Assembly: GCF_011516635.5 (NCBI RefSeq)
Contig: NZ_CP096255.1
Coordinates: 7,252,501 to 7,316,500, forward strand
Direction: 5' to 3'
DNA length: 64,000 bases
Source: Bradyrhizobium barranii subsp. apii
GTDB taxonomy: Bacteria; Pseudomonadota; Alphaproteobacteria; Rhizobiales; Xanthobacteraceae
Below, in pieces: positions 43,970 through 53,771 of this stretch (the stretch's first letter is position 1; every line of letters starts with the position of its first letter). A program made the translations under genes and the position numbers. Below the pieces are notes generated by a model. That model had not been told where the DNA came from. It worked only from the letters and a program-made list of their open reading frames with translations, and did no database searches.

Positions 43970-44090
43970 GTCATGGCCGGGCTTGTCCCGGCCATCCAGG
44001 CCTTGCCCCGCGGCACGGAGAACGTGGATGCCCGGGCATAGGCGAGCGGAAGCGACGCCGTCCTTCGGACGGCTATGCCCGGGCATGACG
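43970..44090. repeat. Composite inverted repeat with inserted hairpin module
   Basis: The left arm GTCATGGCCGGGCTTGTCCC (from 43970) pairs with a right arm that begins at 44024 and is interrupted by a module at 44038-44077. The 63 bp at 44028-44090 are identical, in reverse complement, to 54933-54995, about 10.8 kb away. The module has its own hairpin GCCGTCC-TTC-GGACGGC. Confidence 0.88.
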
Positions 44091-44202
44091 GTGGGGGCGC
44101 ATGCGGAACCCTTGAATTTGCCCCCGGGCCGTGGTCTCAACGGCCCATCGTCGCGCCAAATCGGCCGACATCGCCCCCGAAACCCCGGCAGAGCTTCACC
44201 CG

Positions 44203-45057
44203 ATGGCCCGCAGGTTTTCCGCTCCCTATCAGTCGGAGCCCGTGTCCAGCCTCGCGAGCTGGGCGCGTAATCTGGCCGTGTTCGCGGTGGTGGCGGTGGT
44301 GGTCTCGATCATCATCGTCCGCTTCGACTTCCTGGAGATGAGGCCGGCGCTGATGACGTTCTTCGGCGGGCTCGCGATCGCCGGCCTCTCGATCCTGTTT
44401 GGGCTCGCGGGCTTTGCCGCGATCTGGCAGAACGGCTCGCGCGGCATGGGGCGCATCCTGCTCGCCTTCCTCATCAACGGCGCGATCCTCGCTTATCCCG
44501 CTTATCTCGCCCTGCAATACCGCAAGCTGCCGCCGATCTACGACATCACCACCAACCCGATCGACCCGCCGCGCTTCGACGCGCTCGCGCATCTGCGCAC
44601 CGGCGATGGCACCAACACCGCGGTCTATGCCGGCCTCTATTCGGCCGAGCAGCAGCGCCAGTTCTACCCGGACATCGAGCCGATCGAGTTGGAGATCCCC
44701 GTCGATCGGGCCTATGCGATCGCGCGCCAGCTCGTCATCAAGCGCAAATGGCTCGTCATCGACGAGCGCGAGCCGCAGCCGCCGCGCCGTATCGGCCGCA
44801 TCGAGGCGGTGGCACGGACGCCGATCATGGGGTTCCGCGAGGACATCTCGATCCGGGTCGTGCCCGATGGTGACGATTCCCGCGTCGATATCCGCTCGGC
44901 GTCGCGCTATTTCGACAGTGATCTCGGCAGCAACGCCGCGCGCGTCAAAAAATTCATCGACGATCTCAACACCGCCGCCGACGCCGACGCGCTGAAACCG
45001 GTGAAGAAGACGCCGGTCGCGCCGCCGAAGGCACCGGCGAAGACGGTGAAGAAGTAG
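44203..45057 (+). CDS. DUF1499 membrane protein
   Basis: This 284-residue protein has three predicted transmembrane helices near the N-terminus (about 24-43, 50-72 and 84-102), then a soluble DUF1499 domain with ITTNPIDPPRFDALA, YPDIEPIELEIPVDRAYAIA, RIEAVARTPIMGFREDISIRV and SRYFDSDLGSNAARVKKFI. A Pro/Lys/Ala tail ends it. The family is widespread in proteobacteria and of unknown function. ATG 44203 is chosen because the frame upstream has no domain and runs into the repeat. Confidence 0.85.
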   Translation: MARRFSAPYQSEPVSSLASWARNLAVFAVVAVVVSIIIVRFDFLEMRPALMTFFGGLAIAGLSILFGLAGFAAIWQNGSRGMGRILLAFLINGAILAYPAYLALQYRKLPPIYDITTNPIDPPRFDALAHLRTGDGTNTAVYAGLYSAEQQRQFYPDIEPIELEIPVDRAYAIARQLVIKRKWLVIDEREPQPPRRIGRIEAVARTPIMGFREDISIRVVPDGDDSRVDIRSASRYFDSDLGSNAARVKKFIDDLNTAADADALKPVKKTPVAPPKAPAKTVKK

Positions 45058-45063
45058 CCCGCT

Positions 45064-45103
45064 GTCATTCCAGGACGATGCGCAGCATCCAGCCCGGAAT
45101 GAC
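45064..45103. repeat. Short palindromic repeat (GTCATTCC type)
   Basis: GTCATTCCAGGACG and the complementary CCCGGAATGAC bracket a GATGCGCAGCATC core. It is a shorter dispersed element between the DUF1499 gene and the convergent metallo-hydrolase gene. Confidence 0.65.
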
Positions 45104-45109
45104 GAGAAG

Positions 45110-46033
45110 CTAGGCCCCCGCCATTCGATACGTTCCACCGATCACGGGATCGCCGTCCGTCGTCACCACGCCGCGCGCGACCAGATCTTCCAGATGCGCC
45201 AGGACCGAATAGCCGGCGGCCGTCGTCAGCCTGGGATCGATGCCGATATAGATCGCGCGCACCATGGTCGGGATATCGGCCTCGCCCTTGGCCAGGCGAT
45301 GCAGGATCGAGGCTTCACGCGCCTTGCGGTGGCGGATCAGGAAGCGCACGAAGCGCTGGCCGTCCGGGATCTCCGGGCCGTGGCCGGAGAAATACAGATG
45401 CTCCTCGCGCGCGGCGAGGCGATCGAGCGACTCCATGTAGTCGATCATCGAGCCGTCGGGCGGCGCCACGATCGAGGTCGACCAGCCCATCACGTGATCG
45501 CCGACGAAGTTGAATTTCCGTTCGGGCCAGGCGAAGGCGAGATGATTGGCGGTGTGGCCGGGCGTCGCCACGGCCTCCAGACGCCAGCCGTCGCCTTCGA
45601 CGACGTCGCCATGGGCGATCCTGATATCGGGCGCGAAATCGCGGTCGGCGCCGGACTCCGGATTGTGCTTCTCGCTCTCGAAGCGCGGGCGCGAGGCACG
45701 GTGCGGGCCCTCGGCATAGACGGGCGCGCCGGTCGCCTGCTTGATCCGTGCCGTGTTCGGCGAATGGTCGCGATGGGTGTGGGTGACGAAGATATGGCTC
45801 ACCGTCTCGCCGCGCACGGCATCGAGCAGCGCCGCCGCATGCGCCTCGTCGTCCGGACCGGGATCGATGATTGCGACGTTGCCTTGGCCTACGATGTAGC
45901 TGACCGTGCCGGTGAAGGTGAACGGGCTCGGATTGTTACAGAGCACGCGCCGCACGCCGGGACGGACTTCCTCGACGACACCGGCTTTGAGCGGAAAGTT
46001 GCGGTTGAACGGGATGTCGTCGTTATCGGACAT
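45110..46033 (-). CDS. MBL-fold metallo-hydrolase (LACTB2-like)
   Basis: This 307-residue protein has the metallo-beta-lactamase zinc motif FVTHTHRDHSPN, a second ligand region VATPGHTANHLAF and FSGHGPE, and a C-terminal winged-helix-like extension (LTTAAGYSVLAHLEDLVARGVV) as in LACTB2/ribonuclease-type members. ATG 46033 has AGGAAG upstream; the longer frame passes through an intergenic repeat. It may be a hydrolase of thioesters, RNA or a small molecule. Confidence 0.9.
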   Translation of the reverse strand: MSDNDDIPFNRNFPLKAGVVEEVRPGVRRVLCNNPSPFTFTGTVSYIVGQGNVAIIDPGPDDEAHAAALLDAVRGETVSHIFVTHTHRDHSPNTARIKQATGAPVYAEGPHRASRPRFESEKHNPESGADRDFAPDIRIAHGDVVEGDGWRLEAVATPGHTANHLAFAWPERKFNFVGDHVMGWSTSIVAPPDGSMIDYMESLDRLAAREEHLYFSGHGPEIPDGQRFVRFLIRHRKAREASILHRLAKGEADIPTMVRAIYIGIDPRLTTAAGYSVLAHLEDLVARGVVTTDGDPVIGGTYRMAGA

Positions 46034-46064
46034 GAGGCTTCCTGTACGTACCGCCACACTCTTC

Positions 46065-46184
46065 GTCATACCCCGCGAAAGCGGGGTATCCAGTACGCCG
46101 CGGCGCCTGAGGCGAAGGCGAGGTCTCTGGGATACTGGATCGTCCGCTCTAGTGCGCAATTGCGCACAGGGCGGGCGATGACAG
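46065..46184. repeat. Intergenic inverted repeat (ATACCCCGCGAAAGCGGGGTAT type)
   Basis: A short perfect hairpin (ATACCCCGC-GAAA-GCGGGGTAT, 46069-46089) is followed by a larger imperfect repeat in which TATCCAGTA (46087-46095) has its complement at TACTGGAT (46133-46140). It lies between gcdH and the metallo-hydrolase gene and belongs to the same class of dispersed Bradyrhizobium-type extragenic repeats. Confidence 0.7.
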
Positions 46185-46219
46185 CGGAGCAAACTAGCCG
46201 CGGCCGAAGAACGCTGCGA

Positions 46220-47434
<1,215 letters not shown>

Positions 47435-47572
47435 GAAACGTCCTTTCGTCTGGTTCCGTCAAAATTTGCCCGACAAAGTAAAGCGCCGCGGCAACAAGTG
47501 CAATTGCGTTGCAGATGGATGGCTCTGCGTGGACCCCGGGGATGCGCAGCGCGCGCCCCCGGAATGACAGCG

Positions 47573-48649
47573 CTAGCTTTCAAGCTGCTCGTTGGCGACG
47601 ATCTCGATGCCGAAGCCTGACAGGCCCTTGTAGTCGTGCACCGATGAGGTGAGGTGGCGGATCGAGGTGACGCCGAGATCGCGCAGGATCTGCGCGCCGA
47701 CACCGACCTCGCGCCACTGGCGGTTGCGGTCCGCCTCGCTCGCGCTCTCATCGGGCAGCGGAGCAACGGGGACACCGGCGGCGCCGTCACGCAGGTAAAC
47801 CAAGACGCCACGGCCGGACTTCTTGAAGTGCTCGAGCACCGCCGCCATGCGCTTGTGGCCGGTGAAGATGTCCTTGACGATGTTGGGCTTGTGGAAGCGC
47901 GTCAGCACGTTCTTGCCGTCGCCGACGCCGTTATAGACGAACGCGACGTGGGCGATGGAATCGAACGGCGAGCGGTAGGCATAGCCCTGAAGCGGCCCGA
48001 TCGGGCTGTCAGTGACGAAGGTCGAGACCCGCTCGATCAGCTTCTCGCGCACCTGGCGATAGGCGATCATGTCGGCGATGGTGACGTGCTTGAGCTTGTG
48101 CCTGGCGGCGAACTGCGCAACCTGCTCGCCCTTCATCACGCTGCCGTCGTCGTTCATCAACTCGCTGATGACGCCGACCGGCGGCAGGCCGGAGAGCTTG
48201 CACAGGTCGACCGCGGCCTCGGTATGGCCGGAGCGCAAGAGCACGCCGCCGTCCTTGGCAATCAGCGGGAAGATGTGGCCCGGACGGGCGAAATCGTTGG
48301 CGCCGACATTGGGATTGGACAGCGCGCGGCAGCACGAGGCGCGTTCTTCGGCCGAGATGCCCGTGCCGCCGTCGGGCTTGTAGTCGATCGAGACCGTGAA
48401 TGCGGTGGTGTGCGCGGAATCGTTGTGGGCCACCATCGGATCGAGCCGGAGGCGGCGCGCGTCCTCGGTGGTCACGGGCGCGCAGACGATGCCGGAGGTA
48501 TGGCGGATGATGAACGCCATCTTCTCGGCGGTACAGAGCGAGGCGGCGACGATCAGATCGCCCTCGCCCTCGCGGTCCTCGTCGTCGGTGACGACCACGA
48601 GCTCACCCCGGGCAAAGGCCTGCAAGACTTCCTGAACGTTATCGGGCAT
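47573..48649 (-). CDS. ribB: 3,4-dihydroxy-2-butanone-4-phosphate synthase with degenerate GTP-cyclohydrolase-II-like domain
   Basis: The first half (about 1-205) is a complete RibB domain: VVVTDDEDREGEGDLIVAA, CAPVTTEDARRL, FARPGHIFPL and RSGHTEAAVDL. It makes the four-carbon precursor of riboflavin. The second half corresponds to RibA, but at the place of the zinc-binding Cys triad it reads NIVKDIFTGHKRMAAVLEHF without cysteines, so GTP cyclohydrolase II activity is not expected. This is the RibBX-type form seen in alphaproteobacteria; a separate ribA must exist. No FMN riboswitch was seen upstream. Confidence 0.94.
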   Translation of the reverse strand: MPDNVQEVLQAFARGELVVVTDDEDREGEGDLIVAASLCTAEKMAFIIRHTSGIVCAPVTTEDARRLRLDPMVAHNDSAHTTAFTVSIDYKPDGGTGISAEERASCCRALSNPNVGANDFARPGHIFPLIAKDGGVLLRSGHTEAAVDLCKLSGLPPVGVISELMNDDGSVMKGEQVAQFAARHKLKHVTIADMIAYRQVREKLIERVSTFVTDSPIGPLQGYAYRSPFDSIAHVAFVYNGVGDGKNVLTRFHKPNIVKDIFTGHKRMAAVLEHFKKSGRGVLVYLRDGAAGVPVAPLPDESASEADRNRQWREVGVGAQILRDLGVTSIRHLTSSVHDYKGLSGFGIEIVANEQLES

Positions 48650-48839
48650 TTCCCAATCTCTATCGGTTATGGCCGGGAGGCTTAGCCGGACGCCTTAGCC
48701 GGACTTGGCCCCAAGCGCTAGTGTCCTGGACGCAACCGCATATGCCTGATGGCGGGCCGGCCCGCGGGTCTGAGGCTTGCACCGAAGATACCAAGGATAT
48801 AGGCGCACGCGGCCCGGACGGAAAGCGGCCGCGCCGCCT

Positions 48840-50570
48840 TCAGGGCAGCACTTCGCGCCGCTCGCCGAGCCGGACATCGAGTTCGGCCCGCTTGTCGGGC
48901 AGCAGCCCGGCCTGGGCGGCTTCGATCACGGTAAACAGCTCATGAGCGTCGCTGAGCCGGGTCACGGTGACGTAGCTGGCGCCGGCCGCGTAGAGCTCGC
49001 CCACATCCGATAGGAGATCGGCCGTGGCCACGATCATGGCGGTCGGGTTGAGGGTGCGGACGTGGCGGACCAGCTTCTCGTTGCTGGCGCCCTTGAGAAG
49101 GGCGTCCGGCACGCTGAGGATGATCATCTCGGACTTGCCGACGCCGGCATGGAGCAGCGTGTCGGCGCTGCTGATGTCACCATAGATCACGTGCAGGCCG
49201 CGCGACAGCAGCGTCTTGTACACATTGGGATTGAAGTCGATCACGGTGATCTGCTCGAGCAGCACCGGCGCCTGTCGTTCGATCTCGGCCAGCAGCGCGC
49301 TCGCCGCACGGAAAAAGCCGAGGATGACGATGCGGCGGGCCTCGCCATGGCCGCCCTCGTGCCCCTCCTCGGCGTGGCCGTTGCCATGGTCGAGGTCGCG
49401 CAGGCCGATCCGCTTCAGAGGGCCGATCGCCCAGCGGGTGATCTCGTCGCTGCGGGTCATCACGAAGGTCGAGAGCACCGCCAGCACCACGAAGGCAAAG
49501 GAGGCCGCATTCGCCGTTTCGGCCGCGATATGATGGTCGGCGACGCCGGTCTGGATCACCACCAGCGAGAACTCGGAGATCTGCGCGAGGTTAAGGGCCG
49601 GCAACAGGCTGGCGCGCAGGCCCTGCTTCATCAGGTAGAGCGGGGCGAAGGTGGTGACGAGGCGGCTCACCACCGTGAACGCCGCGATCATCAAGGCAAG
49701 CCCGATCACGGAGAGGCCCGGCACGGGAATGGTCATGCCGAGCGCGACAAAGAACAGCGTGATGAAGAAGTCGCGGAGCGTGGTGACCTTGGCGGTGACG
49801 TCGAGGGCGTAAGGGAAGGTCGACAGCGAGACGCCGGCGATCAGCGCACCCATCTCGCGAGACAGTGAGAGCCGCTCCGCGGTCTCGGCGACGAGGAAAC
49901 ACCAGGCGAGCGCGCCAAGCAGGATCAACTCGGGGCGACGGGCAATCTGATGGAATAGGCGCGGCAGCACATAGCGGCTGACCAGCAGTGCGGCAGCGAC
50001 CAGCACCGCGACACGGCCGATCGACAGCAGGATGACGCTGATCTCGAGATTGGCGAGGCTCGGCTGCACCGCCAGGAACAGGATGGCGAAGATGTCCTGG
50101 AGCACCAGCACACCGAGCGTGATGCGGCCGGGCAGCGTGTCGAGCTCGCGTTTCTCGTAGAGCACCTTGACGATGATCACGGTGCTCGACAGCGCGCAGG
50201 CGACACAGAGATAGACCGCATCGAAATGCCCACCGCCGAGCGACAAGCCGATGCCGACGAAGAACAGCACCCCGAGCAGGCAGCCGCCGATGAGCTGGCC
50301 GCCCGCCGCGAACAGGATCACCTTTCCCGCCCGCACGATCTTCTTCAGGTCGATCTCGAGCCCGATCATGAACAGCATGAAGATCAGGCCGAGCTCGGAA
50401 ATGACGCTGATCGATTCCTGCGATTTGACCCAGCCGGCACCGAATGGACCTATGCAGAAGCCGGCGATAAGGTAGGCCAGGATCAGCGGCTGCCGCGAGA
50501 AATGGGCGAGCAGGCCCAGCATCCAGGCAAACAGAATACAGAGAGTGATGTCGCGAATGAGTTCGTGCAT
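48840..50570 (-). CDS. CPA2 cation:proton antiporter with C-terminal TrkA-N domain (YbaL/KefB-like)
   Basis: This 576-residue protein has about twelve transmembrane helices in its first 385 residues (with MIGLEIDLKKIVRAGK and ALSSTVIIVKVL typical of the KefB/YbaL branch), a His-rich linker (DHGNGHAEEGHEGGHGEA), and a cytoplasmic Rossmann TrkA-N domain (RRIVILGFFRAASALLAEI) that binds NAD(H). Start 50570 gives the known MHELIRDITLCILFAW opening. It likely exchanges K+ or Na+ for protons. It is divergent from the DUF3124 gene. Confidence 0.92.
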   Translation of the reverse strand: MHELIRDITLCILFAWMLGLLAHFSRQPLILAYLIAGFCIGPFGAGWVKSQESISVISELGLIFMLFMIGLEIDLKKIVRAGKVILFAAGGQLIGGCLLGVLFFVGIGLSLGGGHFDAVYLCVACALSSTVIIVKVLYEKRELDTLPGRITLGVLVLQDIFAILFLAVQPSLANLEISVILLSIGRVAVLVAAALLVSRYVLPRLFHQIARRPELILLGALAWCFLVAETAERLSLSREMGALIAGVSLSTFPYALDVTAKVTTLRDFFITLFFVALGMTIPVPGLSVIGLALMIAAFTVVSRLVTTFAPLYLMKQGLRASLLPALNLAQISEFSLVVIQTGVADHHIAAETANAASFAFVVLAVLSTFVMTRSDEITRWAIGPLKRIGLRDLDHGNGHAEEGHEGGHGEARRIVILGFFRAASALLAEIERQAPVLLEQITVIDFNPNVYKTLLSRGLHVIYGDISSADTLLHAGVGKSEMIILSVPDALLKGASNEKLVRHVRTLNPTAMIVATADLLSDVGELYAAGASYVTVTRLSDAHELFTVIEAAQAGLLPDKRAELDVRLGERREVLP

Positions 50571-50637
50571 ACCAAATTGGTCCGTTTTGCCGCACCCTAG
50601 AGCCGGGTTGCGGCGCGGCAAGCGAGCAATTCGTCAC

Positions 50638-51165
50638 ATGCGAGCAGGGCTTTTCGCAGCAATGCTGCTATGTCCCGTCGCCTCTGCCGCGCCCGCAGCC
50701 GCGCAATCCAAGGTCAATATCGAACAAAACTTTGCCGATTCGCTCACCACACTGCCGAAGGAGGAACTCGCCGTCTCCGGCGGGTTCTATGTGCCCGCCT
50801 ATTCCAGCGTCGCGATGAGCCAGGGCAAACTACGTGTCGACTTCTCGGTGACGCTGAGCGTTCACAACGCCTCCGAGACCCAGCCGCTGGTGGTCAAACG
50901 CATCGCCTATTTCGACACCGCAGGCAAGCAGGTCGAGACCTACCTGAAGGGTCAGGTGGCGCTGAAGCCTCTGGCCACCGTCTCGATCTTCATTCCGACC
51001 GACGACGTGCGCGGCGGGACCGGGGCCAACTTCCTCGTCGACTGGGCCGCAACAGGCGAGATCGCCGAGCCCGTGGTCGAAGCCTTGATGGTTGGCGGCG
51101 TCGCCAATGCGCATTACGCTTTCATCAGCCAAGGTCGTCCGACGAGGACGGCCGGCAAGAAGTAA
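50638..51165 (+). CDS. DUF3124 exported protein
   Basis: This 175-residue protein has a signal peptide (FAAMLLCPVASAAPAAAQ) and the DUF3124 pattern LRVDFSVTLSVHNASETQPLVVKRIAYFDTAG, TYLKGQVALKPLATVSIFIP and GGTGANFLVDW. The fold is probably an immunoglobulin-like beta sandwich exported to the periplasm. Function unknown. The longer frame overlapping the antiporter gene is rejected because the signal peptide begins at ATG 50638. The aminotransferase gene follows after 54 bp. Confidence 0.85.
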   Translation: MRAGLFAAMLLCPVASAAPAAAQSKVNIEQNFADSLTTLPKEELAVSGGFYVPAYSSVAMSQGKLRVDFSVTLSVHNASETQPLVVKRIAYFDTAGKQVETYLKGQVALKPLATVSIFIPTDDVRGGTGANFLVDWAATGEIAEPVVEALMVGGVANAHYAFISQGRPTRTAGKK

Positions 51166-51219
51166 GGCAGGCCCGCGCAAGGCCGGCCGCTCAACAAGAA
51201 CAAAACGAGGAACGCTCCC

Positions 51220-52452
51220 ATGACGTCCAGCTTCGATTTCGCGCCCCTGTTTCCCGCAGGGCTGCCGGCCCCTTCCGCGCGCTGGACGGGCCTCGCCAAG
51301 TACAGTTTCGTCGGCGGCAACAACGACTCCGAGCAGTTGCCGCTCGAAGGCCTGATCGAGGCGACCAATTCCGCCCTGCAAAAGGAAGGTCGCTCGCTTG
51401 CCACTTACGGGCTGGCGCACGGGCCGCAGGGCTACCTGCCCTTGCGCAAATTCCTGGTGACAAAACTGAAGCGCGACGCCGGCATCAACTGCACTGTCGA
51501 CGATCTCCTGATCGTCTCCGGCTCGCTCCAGGCACTCGACCTCGTCAACGCGACGCTGCTGACGCGCGGCGATACCGTGATCTTCGAGCAGGACAGCTAT
51601 CAGGGCTCGTTGACCCGCTTGGCGCGGCTCGGGGTCAACGTCGTCGGCATCCCCCTCGACAAGGACGGCATGCGTATGGATGTGCTGGCCTCGACGCTGG
51701 CGGATCTCAAGGGCCGCGGCATCCGGCCGAAATACATCTACACTATCCCGACCGTGCAGAACCCGACCGGCAGCATCATGCCGGAGAGCCGCCGCACCGA
51801 ACTGGTGCGGCTCGCGGCCGAATATGGCGTGCCCATCTTCGAGGACGATTGCTATGCCGACCTCGTCTGGTCGGGGCAGCGACCGCAGGCGATCCACGCG
51901 ATGAGCCCGAACGGCGGCGTGATCCATATCGGCTCGTTCTCGAAATCGATCGCACCGGCGCTGCGCGTCGGCTTCATCGTCGCGCCCTGGGATGTGATGT
52001 CGCGGATGCTGGCGCTGAAGACGGATGCAGGCTCCGGCGCGCTGGAGCAGATGGTGCTGGCCGCCTATTGCAAGCCGCATTTCTCAACCCACGTGCCGGC
52101 GCTGACGAAGGCGCTGCGCACCAAGCTCGATACGCTGATGGAGGCGCTGAACGAGCAGTTCGGGACGGCGGCCGAGTTCGAGGAGCCCAAGGGCGGCATC
52201 TTCCTGTGGGTGAAGCTGCCCGACCAGGTCGATACGCTGAAACTCTATCAGGCCGCGCTCGCCGCCGGCGTGTCGATCAATCCGGGCCCGGAATGGTCGA
52301 CCAACAAGCCCCATTCCAGCTCGCGGCTCAGGCTGTGCTTTGCGAGCCCCTCGCATCAGCAGATCCGTGAGGGCGTCGCCGTGCTGGCCGAGGTCTGCCG
52401 CAAGGAGTTCGGCGTACCGGCCCGCAGCGCCAACGTGGAGAAGCGGGCCTAA
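51220..52452 (+). CDS. PLP-dependent aminotransferase, class I/II (2-aminoadipate-type)
   Basis: This 410-residue enzyme has the fold type I pattern with YGLAHGPQGYLPLRKFL, PTVQNPTGSIMPESRR, EDDCYADLVW and the PLP lysine at Lys242 in GSFSKSIAPALRVGF. It resembles the LysN/2-aminoadipate and MocR-type aminotransferase domain but has no DNA-binding extension. Amino donor unknown. It is convergent with the XRE regulator gene 8 bp away. Confidence 0.9.
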   Translation: MTSSFDFAPLFPAGLPAPSARWTGLAKYSFVGGNNDSEQLPLEGLIEATNSALQKEGRSLATYGLAHGPQGYLPLRKFLVTKLKRDAGINCTVDDLLIVSGSLQALDLVNATLLTRGDTVIFEQDSYQGSLTRLARLGVNVVGIPLDKDGMRMDVLASTLADLKGRGIRPKYIYTIPTVQNPTGSIMPESRRTELVRLAAEYGVPIFEDDCYADLVWSGQRPQAIHAMSPNGGVIHIGSFSKSIAPALRVGFIVAPWDVMSRMLALKTDAGSGALEQMVLAAYCKPHFSTHVPALTKALRTKLDTLMEALNEQFGTAAEFEEPKGGIFLWVKLPDQVDTLKLYQAALAAGVSINPGPEWSTNKPHSSSRLRLCFASPSHQQIREGVAVLAEVCRKEFGVPARSANVEKRA

Positions 52453-52460
52453 GGCTCGCT

Positions 52461-52766
52461 CTAGGCCACCTGAGGCTGGCTGCCGTGGATCGCGGAGGCC
52501 AGCCGCAGCAGCAGCACGATCGAGACGTTGCCCTTGCCGGCCTCGATCTGGGCGATGTAGCGCTCGGAAATCCCGGAGCGGCGTGCCAGCTCCCGGCGCG
52601 ACAGCTCGCACCGCGCCCGCGAGGACCTCAAGCGCTCGCCCAGCTCGGCCAGGAACGCGGTCTCGGAATAAGGCGGCACGGCACAGCTCCCCGGCAGTAC
52701 CTCGCCCGCGAAATCCACGACTTGATTCAGCATCGGTCTCACCAACTTCGCCTTCGGGAGCGCCAT
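52461..52766 (-). CDS. XRE-type DNA-binding protein, resembling the N-terminal part of BzdR/BoxR regulators
   Basis: This 101-residue protein has one helix-turn-helix domain at about 39-95 (AELGERLRSSRARCELSRRELARRSGISERYIAQIEAGKGNVSIVLLLRLASAI). The wording RxxLARRSGISERYIAQIEAGKGN closely recalls the DNA-binding half of BzdR/BoxR regulators of benzoate degradation, which normally continue into a shikimate-kinase-like sensor domain. Here it stops after about 10 further residues, so the effector domain is missing. ATG 52766 has AAGGG upstream; an earlier in-frame start at 52805 is less likely. Confidence 0.8.
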   Translation of the reverse strand: MALPKAKLVRPMLNQVVDFAGEVLPGSCAVPPYSETAFLAELGERLRSSRARCELSRRELARRSGISERYIAQIEAGKGNVSIVLLLRLASAIHGSQPQVA

Positions 52767-52889
52767 CCTACCCTTGATACGACCGGCCTCATTGACGCGG
52801 ATCAAATTCGCGCGCGATTGCCAGCTCGCGTGGACGATCGCGCGCGGGATGCTACACTTGGATTTGTTCGAGGCGGGGTTTTTCAGGAC

Positions 52890-53342
52890 ATGACGCGTTG
52901 TCTAGGCTGCTGGATCGCGGCGGCGATGCTGTGGATTGCGTTCACGCCAGCGGCCGGCGCCGAGACGCTTGCGGCGACGGTCGAGCAATGGGGCCTGCTG
53001 GGCTCGTGGGCAGTCGATTGCGCGGCCCGGCCGGACCGCGACAAGGGCTCGCTGTTGACTTACGAGATCAGGAAGGACGGCCGGGTGATGTACCGGCGCG
53101 ATTTCGGCGAGGCCAGGGACGAGAACGAAGTGGTGTCCGCCACGGTCGAAGCCGAGGGCCTGCTCAATGTGATGGTTTACTTCCCCTCGCTGCACCAGGC
53201 GCGTGAATTCGGGCTGCTGCTGGCGAAGGATGGCAGCCTGCGCGCGATCTACAATCGCAGCGAGCGCGGTGTGTACACGATCAGGGACGGCAAATACGTC
53301 GCGACAGGCGCGCCGACACCTTCACAGCAACGCTGCGATTGA
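52890..53342 (+). CDS. Exported hypothetical protein
   Basis: This 150-residue protein has a clear signal peptide (CWIAAAMLWIAFTPAAGA, cleavage before ETLAA). The mature part is a small beta-rich domain with WGLLGSWAVDCAARP, YEIRKDGRVMYRRDF and ARDENEVVSATVEAEGLLNVMVYF; two Cys (one near residue 35, one near the C-terminus) could form a disulfide. No named family is recognised. It precedes the small repeat at 53354. Confidence 0.7.
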   Translation: MTRCLGCWIAAAMLWIAFTPAAGAETLAATVEQWGLLGSWAVDCAARPDRDKGSLLTYEIRKDGRVMYRRDFGEARDENEVVSATVEAEGLLNVMVYFPSLHQAREFGLLLAKDGSLRAIYNRSERGVYTIRDGKYVATGAPTPSQQRCD

Positions 53343-53353
53343 GCATCACGTTT

Positions 53354-53402
53354 GAGCATGATCGCTCGGAGAGCCGCTTCGCACTTTTCCGAATCGTGCT
53401 CT
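53354..53402. repeat. Dispersed repeat (GAGCATGATC ... CGAATCGTGCTC type)
   Basis: An imperfect inverted repeat of about 49 bp with ends GAGCATGATC and GAATCGTGCTC and a CCGCTTCGCACTTTTCCG core. It matches the general form of a very frequent Rhizobiales intergenic repeat. A related fragment is at 34710-34736. Confidence 0.65.
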
Positions 53403-53440
53403 GTCTGAACATCCATTCAGAATTCTCTTCCAGTTCCTCC

Positions 53441-53465
53441 GGAACGTTCGCACACATGCGCCGTT
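53441..53465 (+). promoter_or_regulatory. EcfG-type general-stress promoter
   Basis: GGAAC (53441-53445) and CGTT (53462-53465) are separated by 16 bp, an exact match to the alphaproteobacterial EcfG consensus. Transcription would start near 53472, about 24 bp before the TTG start of the His-rich protein. Confidence 0.7.
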
Positions 53466-53495
53466 CTCATGTGCATTGCATTGGAGGAGGACATC

Positions 53496-53717
53496 TTGAA
53501 GAAGCTTGGTTATGTGGTTGCGGCTCTCGGCGCGCTCGCGATCGTTGCACCGACGATGGCGAATGCCGAAACGGTGGTGATCAAGAACGGCTACCATCAT
53601 GGCTACGGCGCCCGCGCCGAAATGCGCGAGCATCGCGACCACGGCTGGCATCGCGGCTGGCACCATCGCGACCGGGTCGTCGTGGTCAAGCGCGGTCACC
53701 ATCACCATTGGGATTGA
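53496..53717 (+). CDS. Small His-rich exported protein
   Basis: TTG 53496 is taken as start because GGAGGAGG lies just upstream and a signal peptide follows directly (KKLGYVVAALGALAIVAPTMANA). An ATG at 53469 in the same frame lies at or before the predicted transcription start, so it is unlikely. The mature peptide is about 50 residues and very rich in His, Arg and Gly (HRDHGWHRGWHHRDR and a C-terminal HHHHWD), suggesting metal, haem or acid buffering in the periplasm. It is preceded by an EcfG promoter and followed by a strong terminator. Confidence 0.75.
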   Translation: MKKLGYVVAALGALAIVAPTMANAETVVIKNGYHHGYGARAEMREHRDHGWHRGWHHRDRVVVVKRGHHHHWD

Positions 53718-53733
53718 TGCGTAGCACATCATG

Positions 53734-53763
53734 GAAATGGCCCCTCGCGGGGCCATTTCTTTG
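53734..53763 (+). terminator. Intrinsic terminator of the His-rich protein gene
   Basis: A perfect 11-bp stem (GAAATGGCCCC, 53734-53744, and its complement at 53749-53759) with a TCGC loop and following T residues lies 16 bp after the stop codon. Confidence 0.9.
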
Positions 53764-53771
53764 CGCTCTTT

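Noticed and set aside
48650..48839. FMN riboswitch before ribB
   Set aside because: None of the conserved RFN blocks are visible in the 190-bp upstream region.
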